Counted from the first letter of the stretch, positions 1 through 8,653 are shown. The stretch is DNA of 13,800 nt from RGIG5270 sp045657185 (GCA_045657185.1 JAZOSO010000071.1:1-13800); one strand, 5' to 3'. Made by a program: numbers and translations. The notes: generated by a model not told the origin, from the sequence alone.

Positions 1-2
1 AT

Positions 3-2144
3 ATAAAAGAAAAATCTTCAAAAGCCGATACATTTGCTGTCAATTTGAAAAATACAGAGAAAAAAATTGCGGATACAGCTTCAGCAATCAGCAAAAAAGA
101 ATCTGAACTTGCTCAACTCAATATCCAAAAAACTGAAAGCGAAAAATACCTTGAACTTCATCAGGCAGACAAAAATCTCCCTCAGCTCAAAGCTCAATGG
201 CAGGAACAACTCTATTCTCTCGGTCAGAAACTTGCCGCTTTCGGCGAGGCGGAGCAAAATATTACAAAAGACAGCAAGGAACTTGAAAAAAACGCTTCTG
301 CCGCTGCCCGGGCAGCAAAAGCCGTTACTGCCGCAAAAACAAAAACCGATACTGCCCGGCAATCTCATACTGATGCAAAAACCGTTTTTCAGGGACTTAT
401 GAATGGTGAAACATTTAAAAATATGGAAGAAAAACAACAGCTTCTGCAGCAGGCAGTGATTTATCACCGTGCAATTGTGAATTATGAAGAAGACCGAAAG
501 AAACTCAAAGACGGAGAAGCCTGTCCCCTCTGCGGCAGTCCCCATCACCCGTTTGCACTCGGTAATGTTCCAACGCTCAACGATGAGGAAATTCAGCTTG
601 CAGAACTGAATAAACGCATATCGGACTGCCGCAAAGCTGAAGCCGAAGTCAACTCTTGTGCCGATATTTTGAACAAAGCTATCCTTGCTCAAACTAAAGC
701 AGAAAATGAAGCCAATACAGCAGAAACTCTTTTGGCTTCTCAAACCCAGGCTTTGGATAAAGCGAAAAAAACTCTTGCCTCTTCTTCCGATGAAATCACT
801 CTTCTGACCGAAAAAATAAACCAATCATTTCTTGCTTATCAAATCGAGTGGGACGGCAGAAATCTTCCGGCTGAAATTGACAGGCGTATTGTAAGTTATC
901 AGGATTTTTCCAACGGATTGAACAATTTTGAACAGAAAAAGTTGCAGTTGGAAACCGAAATTGCCTCTCTCAAACAAAATCAGATTGATTTCAAGAACGA
1001 TTATACAACGCTTGAAGCTGAATATAAATCTCTCAATTCAAATATCAATGATGTAAAAACTGAACGCGAAAAACTTTTCGGCAGCAAATCCGTTGATGCA
1101 GAGAGTGAAAAAATGCAGCAATCTCTTGAGCTTGCCGCCCGAAAACTCAATGTCTCCGCTGCTGAACTCAGCCGCTGTGATGAAACTTTGCGATTGACCA
1201 AACAGAATATCGACGAACTCAAAAATGAACTGATAATCAATGAAGCAAATTTCAAAACCGGCAAAGCTGCATATGACACAAAATGCGCCGAAGCAGGTTT
1301 TACCAATGAAACTTTCCTTGCCGCCAAACTTGACGAAAATACTCTCAACACCCTGACCGCCCGTGATGCCCAACTCAAACAGCTTGAAATTTCACTGGAG
1401 CAGGAGTTGAAAGTTTTAACCGAAAGCATCACCGAAAACAAAAAAACAATACCTGCGGAACTTACAAATGATATTTTGCAGGATGAGTTGAAAAAAATCA
1501 ATGAAAAATTTGCAGAATGTCAGGAAAAAATCGGTGCATTGAAACAATCTCTTGAGTTTGATAAACAAAATCGTTCTGAACAATCAGCAACTATTGCAGA
1601 ATTGGAAAAACTCCGTAAAACTGCCGCGCTGTGGAATGACCTCGACGGCATTATCGGCGGCAGTGACGGTCTGCGTTTCCGCCGCATTGCCCAAGCAATT
1701 ACTCTGGATAAACTGCTTGCCAATGCCAATGAAATTCTGAAAAATATGACCAATCGCTATGAACTTGTACAAATACCTGATGAAGCAAATCCGCTGACAA
1801 TAAGTGTTATTGACCACTGGCTCGGTGATGAAATACGCACATCCGACAACCTTTCCGGCGGTGAAAGTTTTCAGGTATCACTGGCTCTTGCACTCGGTTT
1901 GAGTTCTATGGCTGGCGAAAAAATCCATATCGACTCACTTTTCCTCGATGAAGGATTCGGGACACTTGACCCCGACTCTCTGGAAAATGCACTGCAGACT
2001 CTGTCATCTTTGCACACTACCGAAGGAAAAATCATAGGCATCATCTCACATGTGCAGTCTATCGCAGATAATGTACCGTCACTCATTGAAGTAACTCCTT
2101 GCGGTTCAGGACGCAGCACTATTTCCGGTGCAGGAGTGAAATAA
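3..2144 (+). CDS. sbcC: SbcC/Rad50-type exonuclease ATPase subunit, 3' part (5' end outside window)
   Basis: This is the C-terminal 713 residues of an SMC-like ATPase. The frame is open to the left edge, so the N-terminal Walker A half lies outside; a TTG at 45 is not a credible start. Seen: long Lys/Glu/Gln/Leu-rich coiled coil; a zinc-hook CPLCG at visible residue 174 (bases 522-536); a second coiled-coil arm; ABC signature LSGGES at residue 617; Walker B plus D-loop SLFLDEGFGTLD from residue 645; and the switch His in IISH at residue 683. Known for the family: SbcC pairs with the SbcD nuclease, dimerises through the hook, and cleaves hairpins and blocked DNA ends in the cytoplasm. The hook plus the FLDEGFGTLD motif favours SbcC over SMC or RecN. 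A partner sbcD would be expected just upstream, outside this window. The gene ends 191 bases before the next one, which probably has its own promoter. Confidence 0.93.
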   Translation: MKEKSSKADTFAVNLKNTEKKIADTASAISKKESELAQLNIQKTESEKYLELHQADKNLPQLKAQWQEQLYSLGQKLAAFGEAEQNITKDSKELEKNASAAARAAKAVTAAKTKTDTARQSHTDAKTVFQGLMNGETFKNMEEKQQLLQQAVIYHRAIVNYEEDRKKLKDGEACPLCGSPHHPFALGNVPTLNDEEIQLAELNKRISDCRKAEAEVNSCADILNKAILAQTKAENEANTAETLLASQTQALDKAKKTLASSSDEITLLTEKINQSFLAYQIEWDGRNLPAEIDRRIVSYQDFSNGLNNFEQKKLQLETEIASLKQNQIDFKNDYTTLEAEYKSLNSNINDVKTEREKLFGSKSVDAESEKMQQSLELAARKLNVSAAELSRCDETLRLTKQNIDELKNELIINEANFKTGKAAYDTKCAEAGFTNETFLAAKLDENTLNTLTARDAQLKQLEISLEQELKVLTESITENKKTIPAELTNDILQDELKKINEKFAECQEKIGALKQSLEFDKQNRSEQSATIAELEKLRKTAALWNDLDGIIGGSDGLRFRRIAQAITLDKLLANANEILKNMTNRYELVQIPDEANPLTISVIDHWLGDEIRTSDNLSGGESFQVSLALALGLSSMAGEKIHIDSLFLDEGFGTLDPDSLENALQTLSSLHTTEGKIIGIISHVQSIADNVPSLIEVTPCGSGRSTISGAGVK

Positions 2145-2182
2145 AACAACAAACTTCAAAAAACATCGTTTTTCTGTGGGAA

Positions 2183-2204
2183 AACAGCTGTTATCCGGCA
2201 TAAC
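2183..2204. repeat. Short palindrome and small hairpin after the sbcC-like gene
   Basis: AACAGCTGTT (2183-2192) is a perfect 10-bp palindrome. It overlaps GTTAT-CCGGC-ATAAC (2190-2204), a 5-bp stem with a 5-base loop. The two cannot form together in full. No T-run follows, so neither is a classical terminator on its own. They lie just upstream of a longer hairpin at 2205-2235. Confidence 0.4.
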
Positions 2205-2235
2205 GGGGTGATTTCAGATTTTTTGAAATCACCTC
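2205..2235. terminator. Hairpin between the sbcC-like gene and the EIIA-CBS operon; possible terminator or leader structure
   Basis: GGTGATTTCA (2207-2216) pairs perfectly with TGAAATCACC (2224-2233) around a 7-base, T-rich loop. A G-T and a G-C pair extend the stem to 12 pairs. The stem is strong and sits 60 bases after the sbcC-like stop codon. However, it is followed by CGGAAACAAATAAA rather than a T-run, so intrinsic termination would be atypical. It could also be an attenuator or protein site for the downstream operon if transcription starts upstream of it. Confidence 0.45.
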
Positions 2236-2273
2236 CGGAAACAAATAAATTTCAAAGTTATTTTCTTCTCGGC

Positions 2274-2306
2274 TTGAAAATCTCTCAAACAGTGTTAAGT
2301 TATGAT
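2274..2306 (+). promoter_or_regulatory. Weak candidate promoter for the six-gene operon
   Basis: TTGAAA at 2274-2279 resembles a -35 box and TATGAT at 2301-2306 is one base from the -10 consensus. The spacing is 21 bases, which is longer than usual, so the two may not work as a pair. The position, 30 bases before the first start codon and after the hairpin, fits a promoter for the 2336-9427 operon. The call rests on position and partial matches only. Confidence 0.25.
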
Positions 2307-2324
2307 AGTGAATTTTGTTTATAC

Positions 2325-2330
2325 AGGAGA
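2325..2330 (+). promoter_or_regulatory. Ribosome binding site that fixes the start at 2336
   Basis: AGGAGA lies 5 bases before ATG at 2336. The frame stays open upstream to a TTG at 2315, but that codon has no ribosome site and this Shine-Dalgarno would lie inside the coding region, so 2336 is preferred. Confidence 0.8.
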
Positions 2331-2335
2331 TTGAA

Positions 2336-3250
2336 ATGCCGGAAAAACTTAAGAATTTTTATACATACTTATCCGCTGATAATATTTTATGCAATACATG
2401 CGGTCTGAATGAGCAGCAAATCATACTTTCATTGATGAATCTTGTTGCTAAAGATGCAGCTGCACTTGATATTCCGAATGCGATTGAAGAGATTGAAAAG
2501 CGCGAAGCTCTCTTTTCCACAGTTATCGCTCCGGGGTTGGCTGTTCCTCATGCCCGTTTGACCACAATAGACAAACCGCTTGTTGCCATGGCATGTTGTC
2601 CGCAGGGTATAAATTTTCATAATCAGCAGGTCAAAATTCTCGTTCTTTTGCTGACTCCGCTCTCTGAGCCCAATCTGCACTTGCAGCTTATGGCGGCTCT
2701 TGCCAAAGATTTTTCTGCAGAAGATGCCATTGACCGCGTTGCAAAATTCACTGTTCCGCAGGATGTTATCGAATATTTCCGCTCAAAAGAAGTGGTTATG
2801 GTTGACTATCTCACCGCCAAAGAGGTCATGCGTGAAAATGTAAAAACCTTTTTGGATACCGATACTCTGCTCCATGCAATCAACACTTTTTCCACCTCTC
2901 CTGCCGAAGAATTTCCCGTCGTTGACAAAGACGGCAAACTGAAAGGCATCGTATCTCTTACCGACCTTTTGCGCCATTGTCTTCCCGAACACATGCTATG
3001 GATGGAAGACCTTTCCGGGATTTACAAAATGCAGCCTTTTGCAGAAATGCTGAAAAATGCCTGCACAACAAGTATCGCAAAAGTTATGAATCAGGACTTT
3101 ATCACCGTCAGTGAAGATGTTCCTGCAGTTCAACTTGCCAAACTTTTTCTGACTGACGGCATACGTTGTCTGGTTGTTATCAACCATGAGGGCAGACTTT
3201 CAGGTATTGTCAAACTGAAAGAATTCTGTGCCAAATTTTTCTGGGAATAA
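2336..3250 (+). CDS. PTS EIIA type-2 domain fused to a CBS-domain pair (regulatory protein)
   Basis: A 304-residue soluble protein. Residues about 10-150 resemble the PTS EIIA-2 (fructose/PtsN) fold, with the phosphorylatable His in GLAVPHAR (His72). Two CBS motifs follow at about 160-213 (ends GIVSLTDLLRH) and 247-301 (ends SGIVKLKEF). CBS pairs are known to bind adenine nucleotides. EIIA-2 domains accept phosphate from HPr or NPr. No EIIB or EIIC partner and no transporter lies in the window, so a PtsN-like regulatory role is more likely than sugar import. The protein could sense both phosphorelay and adenylate state; that is inference. It is the first gene of the operon, 16 bases before the membrane-protein gene. 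The start is set by AGGAGA at 2325. The family call is firm; the target is unknown. Confidence 0.85.
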   Translation: MPEKLKNFYTYLSADNILCNTCGLNEQQIILSLMNLVAKDAAALDIPNAIEEIEKREALFSTVIAPGLAVPHARLTTIDKPLVAMACCPQGINFHNQQVKILVLLLTPLSEPNLHLQLMAALAKDFSAEDAIDRVAKFTVPQDVIEYFRSKEVVMVDYLTAKEVMRENVKTFLDTDTLLHAINTFSTSPAEEFPVVDKDGKLKGIVSLTDLLRHCLPEHMLWMEDLSGIYKMQPFAEMLKNACTTSIAKVMNQDFITVSEDVPAVQLAKLFLTDGIRCLVVINHEGRLSGIVKLKEFCAKFFWE

Positions 3251-3266
3251 TAACAAAGGATAATTT

Positions 3267-4301
3267 ATGAAAAAAATCGGTATGTTCTTTATCAAAATCG
3301 TTATTGCCGTTTTGATAATTTCATTTTTGATACATACCCATTTTGACTCTTTTTCTCAGAATATCCGCAACTTCAACTTCGCATGGCTCGTCCCGGCTCT
3401 TCTTATTTTGTATATAGAGATGACCTTTTGTGCGTTCCGTTGGTATTTTCTGGTAAAAGCAGTAAACATCAAACTCTCATGGCATGAAGCACTTTCGCTT
3501 ACCATGAGAGGTTATTTTTGTTCAATTATTATTCCCGGCGGAGCAATCGGAGGAGACATTGCCAAAATAGGTATGATTGCCCACGGCATGAACAAAGGAG
3601 AACGTTTTGAACCGAGTCTGAGTATTCTTATTGACCGCATTGTCGGTATGGTTGCCCTTTTCGGCACAGCAATTATCCTTATGCTTCTGGATATCAGAAC
3701 TCTGCTGAAAATCGACCTTTCTGCAACAGGAATAGCTCCGGAATTCAATATATACCTGATTTTACTTGTTATGCTGTTGTGTTTTGCGGGAATTGCTGCG
3801 GCAAGTGTGCTTTTTGCATGGAAATACATAGAAAAAATTCCGCTTTTCAGATTGCTTTTTGATAAATTTGACAAATTATCGCATAACCTCGCCGGCAGGA
3901 TGAGACTTGCCTTTGAACTCTATTGGGACAAAAAAAAGACTCTTGCAGCAATGACAGTCGGAAGTGTTTTTATGGTACACCTTATCCAGCTTCCTGTTAT
4001 TTGCTGTATCTGTTACGGTTTGAATATGGAAATTCCGTCTTATCTTACTTTGGCAACAGCAATAATACTCGGCAATATTGCAGGGCTTATTCCGCTTACT
4101 CCGGGAGGGATAGGGTTGAGAGACCTCGTTATTTTTGCAGTACTGCAGGCGGGCGGATTTGCCAACATCGCACTTGTTCCGCTTTTGCTTTCACTGGCTC
4201 TTATGCTTGGCAATATTTCCGTCGGAATATTCTTTTTTGACAAAGGATTGAAACGGGATACTGATAGTAACAATATTATTAAGGATACTTGCAATATATG
4301 A
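3267..4301 (+). CDS. UPF0104/LPG-synthase-like integral membrane protein (flippase-like domain)
   Basis: A 344-residue polytopic membrane protein with about eight hydrophobic segments, the first at residues 5-22. Family signatures are visible: IPGGAIGGDIAK at about 89-100, SLSILIDRIVGM at about 117-128, and IPLTPGGIGLRDLV towards the C-terminus. These match the transmembrane region of lysylphosphatidylglycerol synthase and the YbhN/AglD-type flippase-like family. The soluble aminoacyl-transferase domain of full MprF is absent, and the length fits the stand-alone family, whose substrates are mostly unproven. Proposed role: movement of a lipid or lipid-linked intermediate across the inner membrane. 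AAAGGA at 3255-3260 serves the ATG at 3267. Its stop codon overlaps the next start in ATGA (4298-4301), which implies translational coupling. The Aas-like gene three places downstream supports a lipid theme. Confidence 0.82.
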   Translation: MKKIGMFFIKIVIAVLIISFLIHTHFDSFSQNIRNFNFAWLVPALLILYIEMTFCAFRWYFLVKAVNIKLSWHEALSLTMRGYFCSIIIPGGAIGGDIAKIGMIAHGMNKGERFEPSLSILIDRIVGMVALFGTAIILMLLDIRTLLKIDLSATGIAPEFNIYLILLVMLLCFAGIAAASVLFAWKYIEKIPLFRLLFDKFDKLSHNLAGRMRLAFELYWDKKKTLAAMTVGSVFMVHLIQLPVICCICYGLNMEIPSYLTLATAIILGNIAGLIPLTPGGIGLRDLVIFAVLQAGGFANIALVPLLLSLALMLGNISVGIFFFDKGLKRDTDSNNIIKDTCNI

Positions 4302-5728
4302 ATGAAATGCAATTTGAAATAAATTTTGCTCCGCAGGAAGGCAACAGGTTCCGCGAAACACTTGACCGCGGCGGTTTTGTCTTTCTCATTGAGCATAACA
4401 GCGCAGGACGGGACAACGACCTTGAAGCCGCTAAAGACCGTCTGCGTCAGCTGGAATCTGCGGTACTGGATATAAAATCGCTTGACTGTGCGCTTGCCAT
4501 TACCGACGGATATTCACAACAGGAAGCATACCGCAGTCTGGATTATGCCATGGGACTTGACATGGCAACCCGTGACCGTCATGTTATTTACCTGAGCGGC
4601 AGAAATACAACTATTGAAAGCGGCAAAGAACTTATTGATTTTGCAAAAGCAGGAAACTTTCAGAATCTGGTTGCAGTTACAGGCGATGCTGTAACCGGTG
4701 AAGGCGTCAGAGATACACGCAGGAGAAGTTTCCTGGAAAGTGTGCATACTTTGCACATGATGAATGACAGGGACTTTTTTCAGGGCTGTGTAATGAATCC
4801 ATTTCAATACACTCCGTACACATTGTACCCGCAGTATTCAAAACTGGTAAAAAAACTCAATTCAGGTGCGAAATTCATCGTCACTCAGGCAGGATATGAC
4901 ATGCTCAAACTGCAAGCTCTGCGGTGGTATCTCGGCGAAAGAGGTCTATATTTCCCGACAATCGCCCGTTTACTGCTTCTTACCCAGGAAAAAGTTGAAA
5001 GTATCATTGACCGTCAATATCCGGGAATTAAAATTTCTTCCGATTTCCGTAAAATACTTGATAAAGAAAGTCAATTCAGTTCAAATCAATTTGAATCCGC
5101 GCAATGGCGCAGACTTGAATTACAGGCTGCCGGATGCCGTCTGCTCGGTTACAGCGGAATTCAGGTTATGGGCGTTGACAGTCCTGCCAAAGCCCGTACT
5201 GCGGCAGAAAGAATTGCCGGTGCACTCCGCGAATTTACGACTTTTGAACAATGGCTTGAAGAATATAATGCTTATCTTGCCAGAGCTGAAATGGCTCCGT
5301 CAGGTTCAAGTTTCTATATGTACGACCGCATTTTGCGCCGTCCCTACCCCGAAACTCCGCCGCGCATGACGGAAATCGGAGAACTGAAAATCAACCGCAA
5401 AGAAAAATTTCTTTACAATTTGAGAAAATTTTTCTTCGCTCATGCAGACAATCAAACAGCACGCAACCGCCGTTTCTGGAAAGTTCTGCTGGCAGGATGC
5501 CGCACCTGCAACCAGTGCCGTCTGCCGTCAACTTTTTATGTCTGCCCTGAACATTGTCCCAAAAAAGTTTCCAACGGTCCCTGCGGAGGCGTCAAAAGCA
5601 ACGGAGACTGTGAAATCGGAAACTTTGAATGTATCCACAGCTACAAAATGCGTCTGGCGCTGTGGCAGAAAAAAATGTTCCGTCTTGAAGATGAATACAT
5701 TCCGCCTACAAGCGGTAATTTAACATAA
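4298..5728 (+). CDS. Methylenetetrahydrofolate reductase-like protein with Cys-rich MTHFR C-terminal domain
   Basis: 476 residues in two parts. Residues about 20-320 look like a MetF TIM barrel: Glu32 in FLIEHN, Asp130 in VAVTGD and Gln197 in FIVTQAGYD line up with the conserved MetF Glu, FAD-contact Asp and folate-contact Gln. Residues about 390-460 form a Cys-rich domain with CRTCNQC at 401-407, CPEHC at 416-420, GPCGG at 428-431, and Cys438 and Cys445. This resembles the MTHFR C-terminal (MetV-like) domain, which probably binds zinc or an iron-sulphur cluster. MetF makes 5-methyl-THF for methionine synthesis and MetV is its partner in acetogens; here the two appear fused. The usual FEFFPP and QxFFD motifs are altered, so true activity is uncertain. 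ATG at 4298 overlaps the previous stop by 4 bases, with AAGGAT at 4281-4286; an in-frame TTG at 4289 is less likely. Confidence 0.78.
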   Translation: MNEMQFEINFAPQEGNRFRETLDRGGFVFLIEHNSAGRDNDLEAAKDRLRQLESAVLDIKSLDCALAITDGYSQQEAYRSLDYAMGLDMATRDRHVIYLSGRNTTIESGKELIDFAKAGNFQNLVAVTGDAVTGEGVRDTRRRSFLESVHTLHMMNDRDFFQGCVMNPFQYTPYTLYPQYSKLVKKLNSGAKFIVTQAGYDMLKLQALRWYLGERGLYFPTIARLLLLTQEKVESIIDRQYPGIKISSDFRKILDKESQFSSNQFESAQWRRLELQAAGCRLLGYSGIQVMGVDSPAKARTAAERIAGALREFTTFEQWLEEYNAYLARAEMAPSGSSFYMYDRILRRPYPETPPRMTEIGELKINRKEKFLYNLRKFFFAHADNQTARNRRFWKVLLAGCRTCNQCRLPSTFYVCPEHCPKKVSNGPCGGVKSNGDCEIGNFECIHSYKMRLALWQKKMFRLEDEYIPPTSGNLT

Positions 5729-5739
5729 AGGAGCAAATA

Positions 5740-6345
5740 ATGCTGATGAAACAACTAATCCTCGGACCTATGGAGAATAACTGTTATCTGCTGCAAAGCA
5801 AGGATAACAGAACTCTGTATATCATAGATCCGTCATGCGATACTCAAAAAATTATAGAGTGTGCTGAACATAATTTTCAGTTTGAACAGTCGATAATTCT
5901 GCTGACTCACGCTCACGCTGACCACATCGGTGCAGTCAAAGAGCTGATGAATGAATTGAATGTCACGGAAATCATGCTCAATGATAATGATATCGCACTT
6001 TTCCGCAGTCCGCACAATGCTATTATGCCGATATGGCCGCTCATAGAAGATTTGCCGCAAACAACAAATGCGCATAATACAGCGGATTTTGAAGTTATTC
6101 ATACACCGGGACACACCGAAGGCGGAGTATGTTATTATGTTCCCGAAGAAAAATGGCTGTTTTCCGGAGATACGCTCTTTTACCGTTCGGTCGGCAGAAC
6201 TGACCTCCCCGGAGGCTCAGATGTGGTGCTTACGGCATCAATACGGGAAAAACTGTACACTCTGCCCGGTGATGTAACCGTCTATCCCGGACACGGTTGT
6301 ACTACCAATATCGCTGATGAAAAAAAATTAAATCCATATATATAA
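5740..6345 (+). CDS. Metallo-beta-lactamase-fold hydrolase, glyoxalase-II-like (short, YcbL-type)
   Basis: 201 residues, a single MBL domain. Metal ligands are all visible: THAHADH with His57, His59, Asp61 and His62; His125 in HTPGHTEGG; Asp144 in FSGDTLF; and His185 in YPGHG. This is the glyoxalase II/YcbL pattern, which hydrolyses thioesters such as S-lactoylglutathione. The protein lacks the C-terminal helical domain that binds glutathione in full glyoxalase II, so its thioester substrate cannot be stated. It is probably cytoplasmic, since no signal peptide is seen. AAGGAG lies 8 bases before the ATG, 11 bases after the MetF-like stop and 16 bases before the Aas-like gene, so co-transcription is very likely. 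An acyl-thioester role beside acyl-ACP synthetase chemistry is possible but speculative. Confidence 0.85.
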   Translation: MLMKQLILGPMENNCYLLQSKDNRTLYIIDPSCDTQKIIECAEHNFQFEQSIILLTHAHADHIGAVKELMNELNVTEIMLNDNDIALFRSPHNAIMPIWPLIEDLPQTTNAHNTADFEVIHTPGHTEGGVCYYVPEEKWLFSGDTLFYRSVGRTDLPGGSDVVLTASIREKLYTLPGDVTVYPGHGCTTNIADEKKLNPYI

Positions 6346-6361
6346 AAAAAGGAAAAATATT

Positions 6362-8635
6362 ATGCATCCTGCACTCATTTCACTTTGTATCGTTGTCGGA
6401 ATTATTTTTATTCTTATTTCATGGTTCTACTTTTGGCCATACAGTTTCGGCAAAGTCCTCCTGACTATTTTGCGTCACACAATCTACCTTGTTGAATTCA
6501 AAGGGCGCGGCAATATTCCCTACAAAGGTCCGGCACTGCTGCTTGCCAACCATGTCTCCCCCTTTGACTGCATGATTATTATGGGTATGACCAAACGCAA
6601 AGTTCATATTATGATGAACAGTCACTTCTTCCGTTCAAAATTATTTATGCCCGTCTTCCGCCGTTTCGGATTTATTGAAGTTCCCAACAGCAACCGCCCC
6701 AAGGAAATGCAGGCACTTTTCCAGAAAACACAGCAGCTTTTGCGTGACGGGGAACTTGTTTGTGTCTTTGCCGAAGGCGGTGTATCAGAAAACGGACTTA
6801 TCTCCAACTTCAAAAACGGTATTCTTCAAATGCTTCCCGAAGATATTCATGTTCCGCTCATTCCGGTTCGTATCGGTATGATGCGCGGTACATTATTTAC
6901 AGTTTTCCAAGGCAAAATCCGTTATCTCGGCGGCCGTTCTCTGCCGCTTCCGATTTCAGTTATGGTCGGCAAAGAAATTTCACACGACATCACCCCTTTC
7001 CAGCTGCGTCAGCAGGTTTCAGAAATGGGAGCTGATATTGAAATGCTGCCTTACCGCTGTGAACGAACTGTACACTATCAATTTCTCCGTCAGGCAAAAT
7101 CACATCCTTTCAGAGCTTCATACAAAGATGCCGGTTCAAGAGCTGTTAAGAATATCACCATGCTCATAAAGAGTCTGATTATTTCCGGCCGCATCCGTCA
7201 GCTGGATAAATATACTCAATCCGAACTCATCGGTGTACTTCTGCCCAACTGCACCAATCTTGTAGCGGTTCTTTTCGGTGTACTTTATGCTGACAAAACT
7301 CCCGCAGTTCTGAACTACTCCAGCGGCGAAGAAACTTTACGCAAAGTCATTGACCGTGCCGGTATCAAAGTCATTCTCACCAGCCGCAAATTTATTGACA
7401 AACTCGGATTTCATGAAACTCCGGATATGATATTCCTTGAAGATGTAGCCAAAGAAATTACAAAAAGCGAAAAACGCAAAGTCATGCTTGATACTTTCCT
7501 GCTGCCTTCCTCATGGCTCATCCGCAAATATTCACCTGAAAACTTCAAAGACTTAAACGGACTTCTTGTGGTTCTCTTCTCTTCCGGTTCAACCGGTGTC
7601 CCCAAAGGCGTTATGCTTACCCACCGCAATATCAATTCCAATATCCAATCTTTCGGCAGAGCTATCAAATGGACTACTGATGATATACTGTTGGGTAATC
7701 TGCCGCTTTTCCATGCATTCGGGTTCTGCGTCTGTTTCGCATTCCCTGCGGTTGAAGGTGTCCATGTCTCCTACACTCTTAATCCGCTTGACTCATCACT
7801 GGTCTGCAACTGCGTGGAAAAAGACAAATGTACCATCATGGTTGCAACTCCCACTTTCCTCCAGAACTACATGCGAAAATACAAAGAAGGTCAATTCAAA
7901 TCTCTTCGTCTGGTTATCACCGGTGCCGAAAAACTCCGCCACGATATTTCTGAAAAATTCAAAGAGCTTACCGGACTTGAAGTTATTGAAGGTTTCGGCT
8001 GTACCGAACTTTCTCCGATTGTCTGTATCAACCTGTCCCAGTCAATTTTCCATTTGGGTAAAGAATACGGCAAATTCGGTTCAATCGGCGCCCCCATGCC
8101 CGGTATTCATGTCAAAATCGTTGACCCCGATACACTTGAAGAACTTCCGCCGGATACTCCCGGTTTGATGCTTGTCAAAGGCGGTCTCGTTATGAAAGGT
8201 TACTGGAATGACGAAGAAAACACCCGCAAAGCTATGAAAGACGGCTACTACATCACCGGTGATATCGTTTCTATGGATGAAATGGGCTACCTCACAATTA
8301 CAGGCCGTCTCTCACGCTTCAGCAAAATTGCAGGAGAAATGGTGCCGCACGAAATGGTTGAAATGGCTATCAATGAAGAACTCAAAGCAGAGTCAAGAGT
8401 TATCGCAGTCACAGCCTGTGAGGACTCAAAACGCGGCGAGCGTCTTATCGTATTTTGCGCACTTGATAATTTTGATGCCGCAGCTGTTATTGAGAAACTC
8501 AGAGTCCGCGAACTGCCCAATCTCTGGATTCCCAAAGTTGATGACTTTATCAAAATTGACAGTATTCCTCTGCTCGGCAGCGGCAAAGTTGACTTGCAGG
8601 AACTCAAAAAACGCGCTGCCGCTTATGCAAAATAA
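6362..8635 (+). CDS. Bifunctional acyltransferase / acyl-ACP synthetase (Aas-like)
   Basis: 757 residues, near the length of E. coli Aas (719) and with the same domain order. A hydrophobic anchor lies at about 5-28. The PlsC domain follows, with NHVSPFD at 63-69 (the H-x4-D motif) and FAEGG at 136-140. From about 210 comes an adenylate-forming domain: P-loop SSGSTGVPKG at 407-416, a GFGCTELSP motif in the middle, YITGDIVS, GRLSRFSKIAGEMV near the C-terminus and the catalytic Lys742 in GSGKVD. The GRxxRFxKIAGEMV string is typical of Aas. In E. coli this enzyme activates free fatty acids on bound ACP and re-acylates 2-acyl-lysophosphatidylethanolamine at the inner membrane. The E. coli lysolipid carrier LplT is absent here; the UPF0104-type protein in this operon might fill that place (inference). 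AAAGGAAAA precedes the ATG. Fatty-acid specificity cannot be read from sequence. Confidence 0.9.
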   Translation: MHPALISLCIVVGIIFILISWFYFWPYSFGKVLLTILRHTIYLVEFKGRGNIPYKGPALLLANHVSPFDCMIIMGMTKRKVHIMMNSHFFRSKLFMPVFRRFGFIEVPNSNRPKEMQALFQKTQQLLRDGELVCVFAEGGVSENGLISNFKNGILQMLPEDIHVPLIPVRIGMMRGTLFTVFQGKIRYLGGRSLPLPISVMVGKEISHDITPFQLRQQVSEMGADIEMLPYRCERTVHYQFLRQAKSHPFRASYKDAGSRAVKNITMLIKSLIISGRIRQLDKYTQSELIGVLLPNCTNLVAVLFGVLYADKTPAVLNYSSGEETLRKVIDRAGIKVILTSRKFIDKLGFHETPDMIFLEDVAKEITKSEKRKVMLDTFLLPSSWLIRKYSPENFKDLNGLLVVLFSSGSTGVPKGVMLTHRNINSNIQSFGRAIKWTTDDILLGNLPLFHAFGFCVCFAFPAVEGVHVSYTLNPLDSSLVCNCVEKDKCTIMVATPTFLQNYMRKYKEGQFKSLRLVITGAEKLRHDISEKFKELTGLEVIEGFGCTELSPIVCINLSQSIFHLGKEYGKFGSIGAPMPGIHVKIVDPDTLEELPPDTPGLMLVKGGLVMKGYWNDEENTRKAMKDGYYITGDIVSMDEMGYLTITGRLSRFSKIAGEMVPHEMVEMAINEELKAESRVIAVTACEDSKRGERLIVFCALDNFDAAAVIEKLRVRELPNLWIPKVDDFIKIDSIPLLGSGKVDLQELKKRAAAYAK

Positions 8636-8653
8636 TAAAGCAGGATTATAAAA

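Noticed and set aside
81..824. 247-codon open frame on the minus strand inside the sbcC-like gene
   Set aside because: It is antisense to clear SbcC coding sequence. Its Phe/Cys-rich translation mirrors the Lys/Glu/Ala-rich coiled coil and shows no domain.
2208..2408. Small 66-codon open frame overlapping the hairpin and the EIIA-CBS start
   Set aside because: It begins inside a hairpin, has no good ribosome site and overlaps the confident EIIA-CBS gene in another frame.
4866..5369. 167-codon open frame inside the MetF-like gene
   Set aside because: It is in another frame of a gene with continuous family motifs, without a convincing ribosome site.
7566..8168. 200-codon open frame on the plus strand inside the Aas-like gene
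   Set aside because: It is out of frame with the adenylate-forming domain, whose motifs are continuous in the other frame. The Ser/Leu-rich product has no recognisable features.
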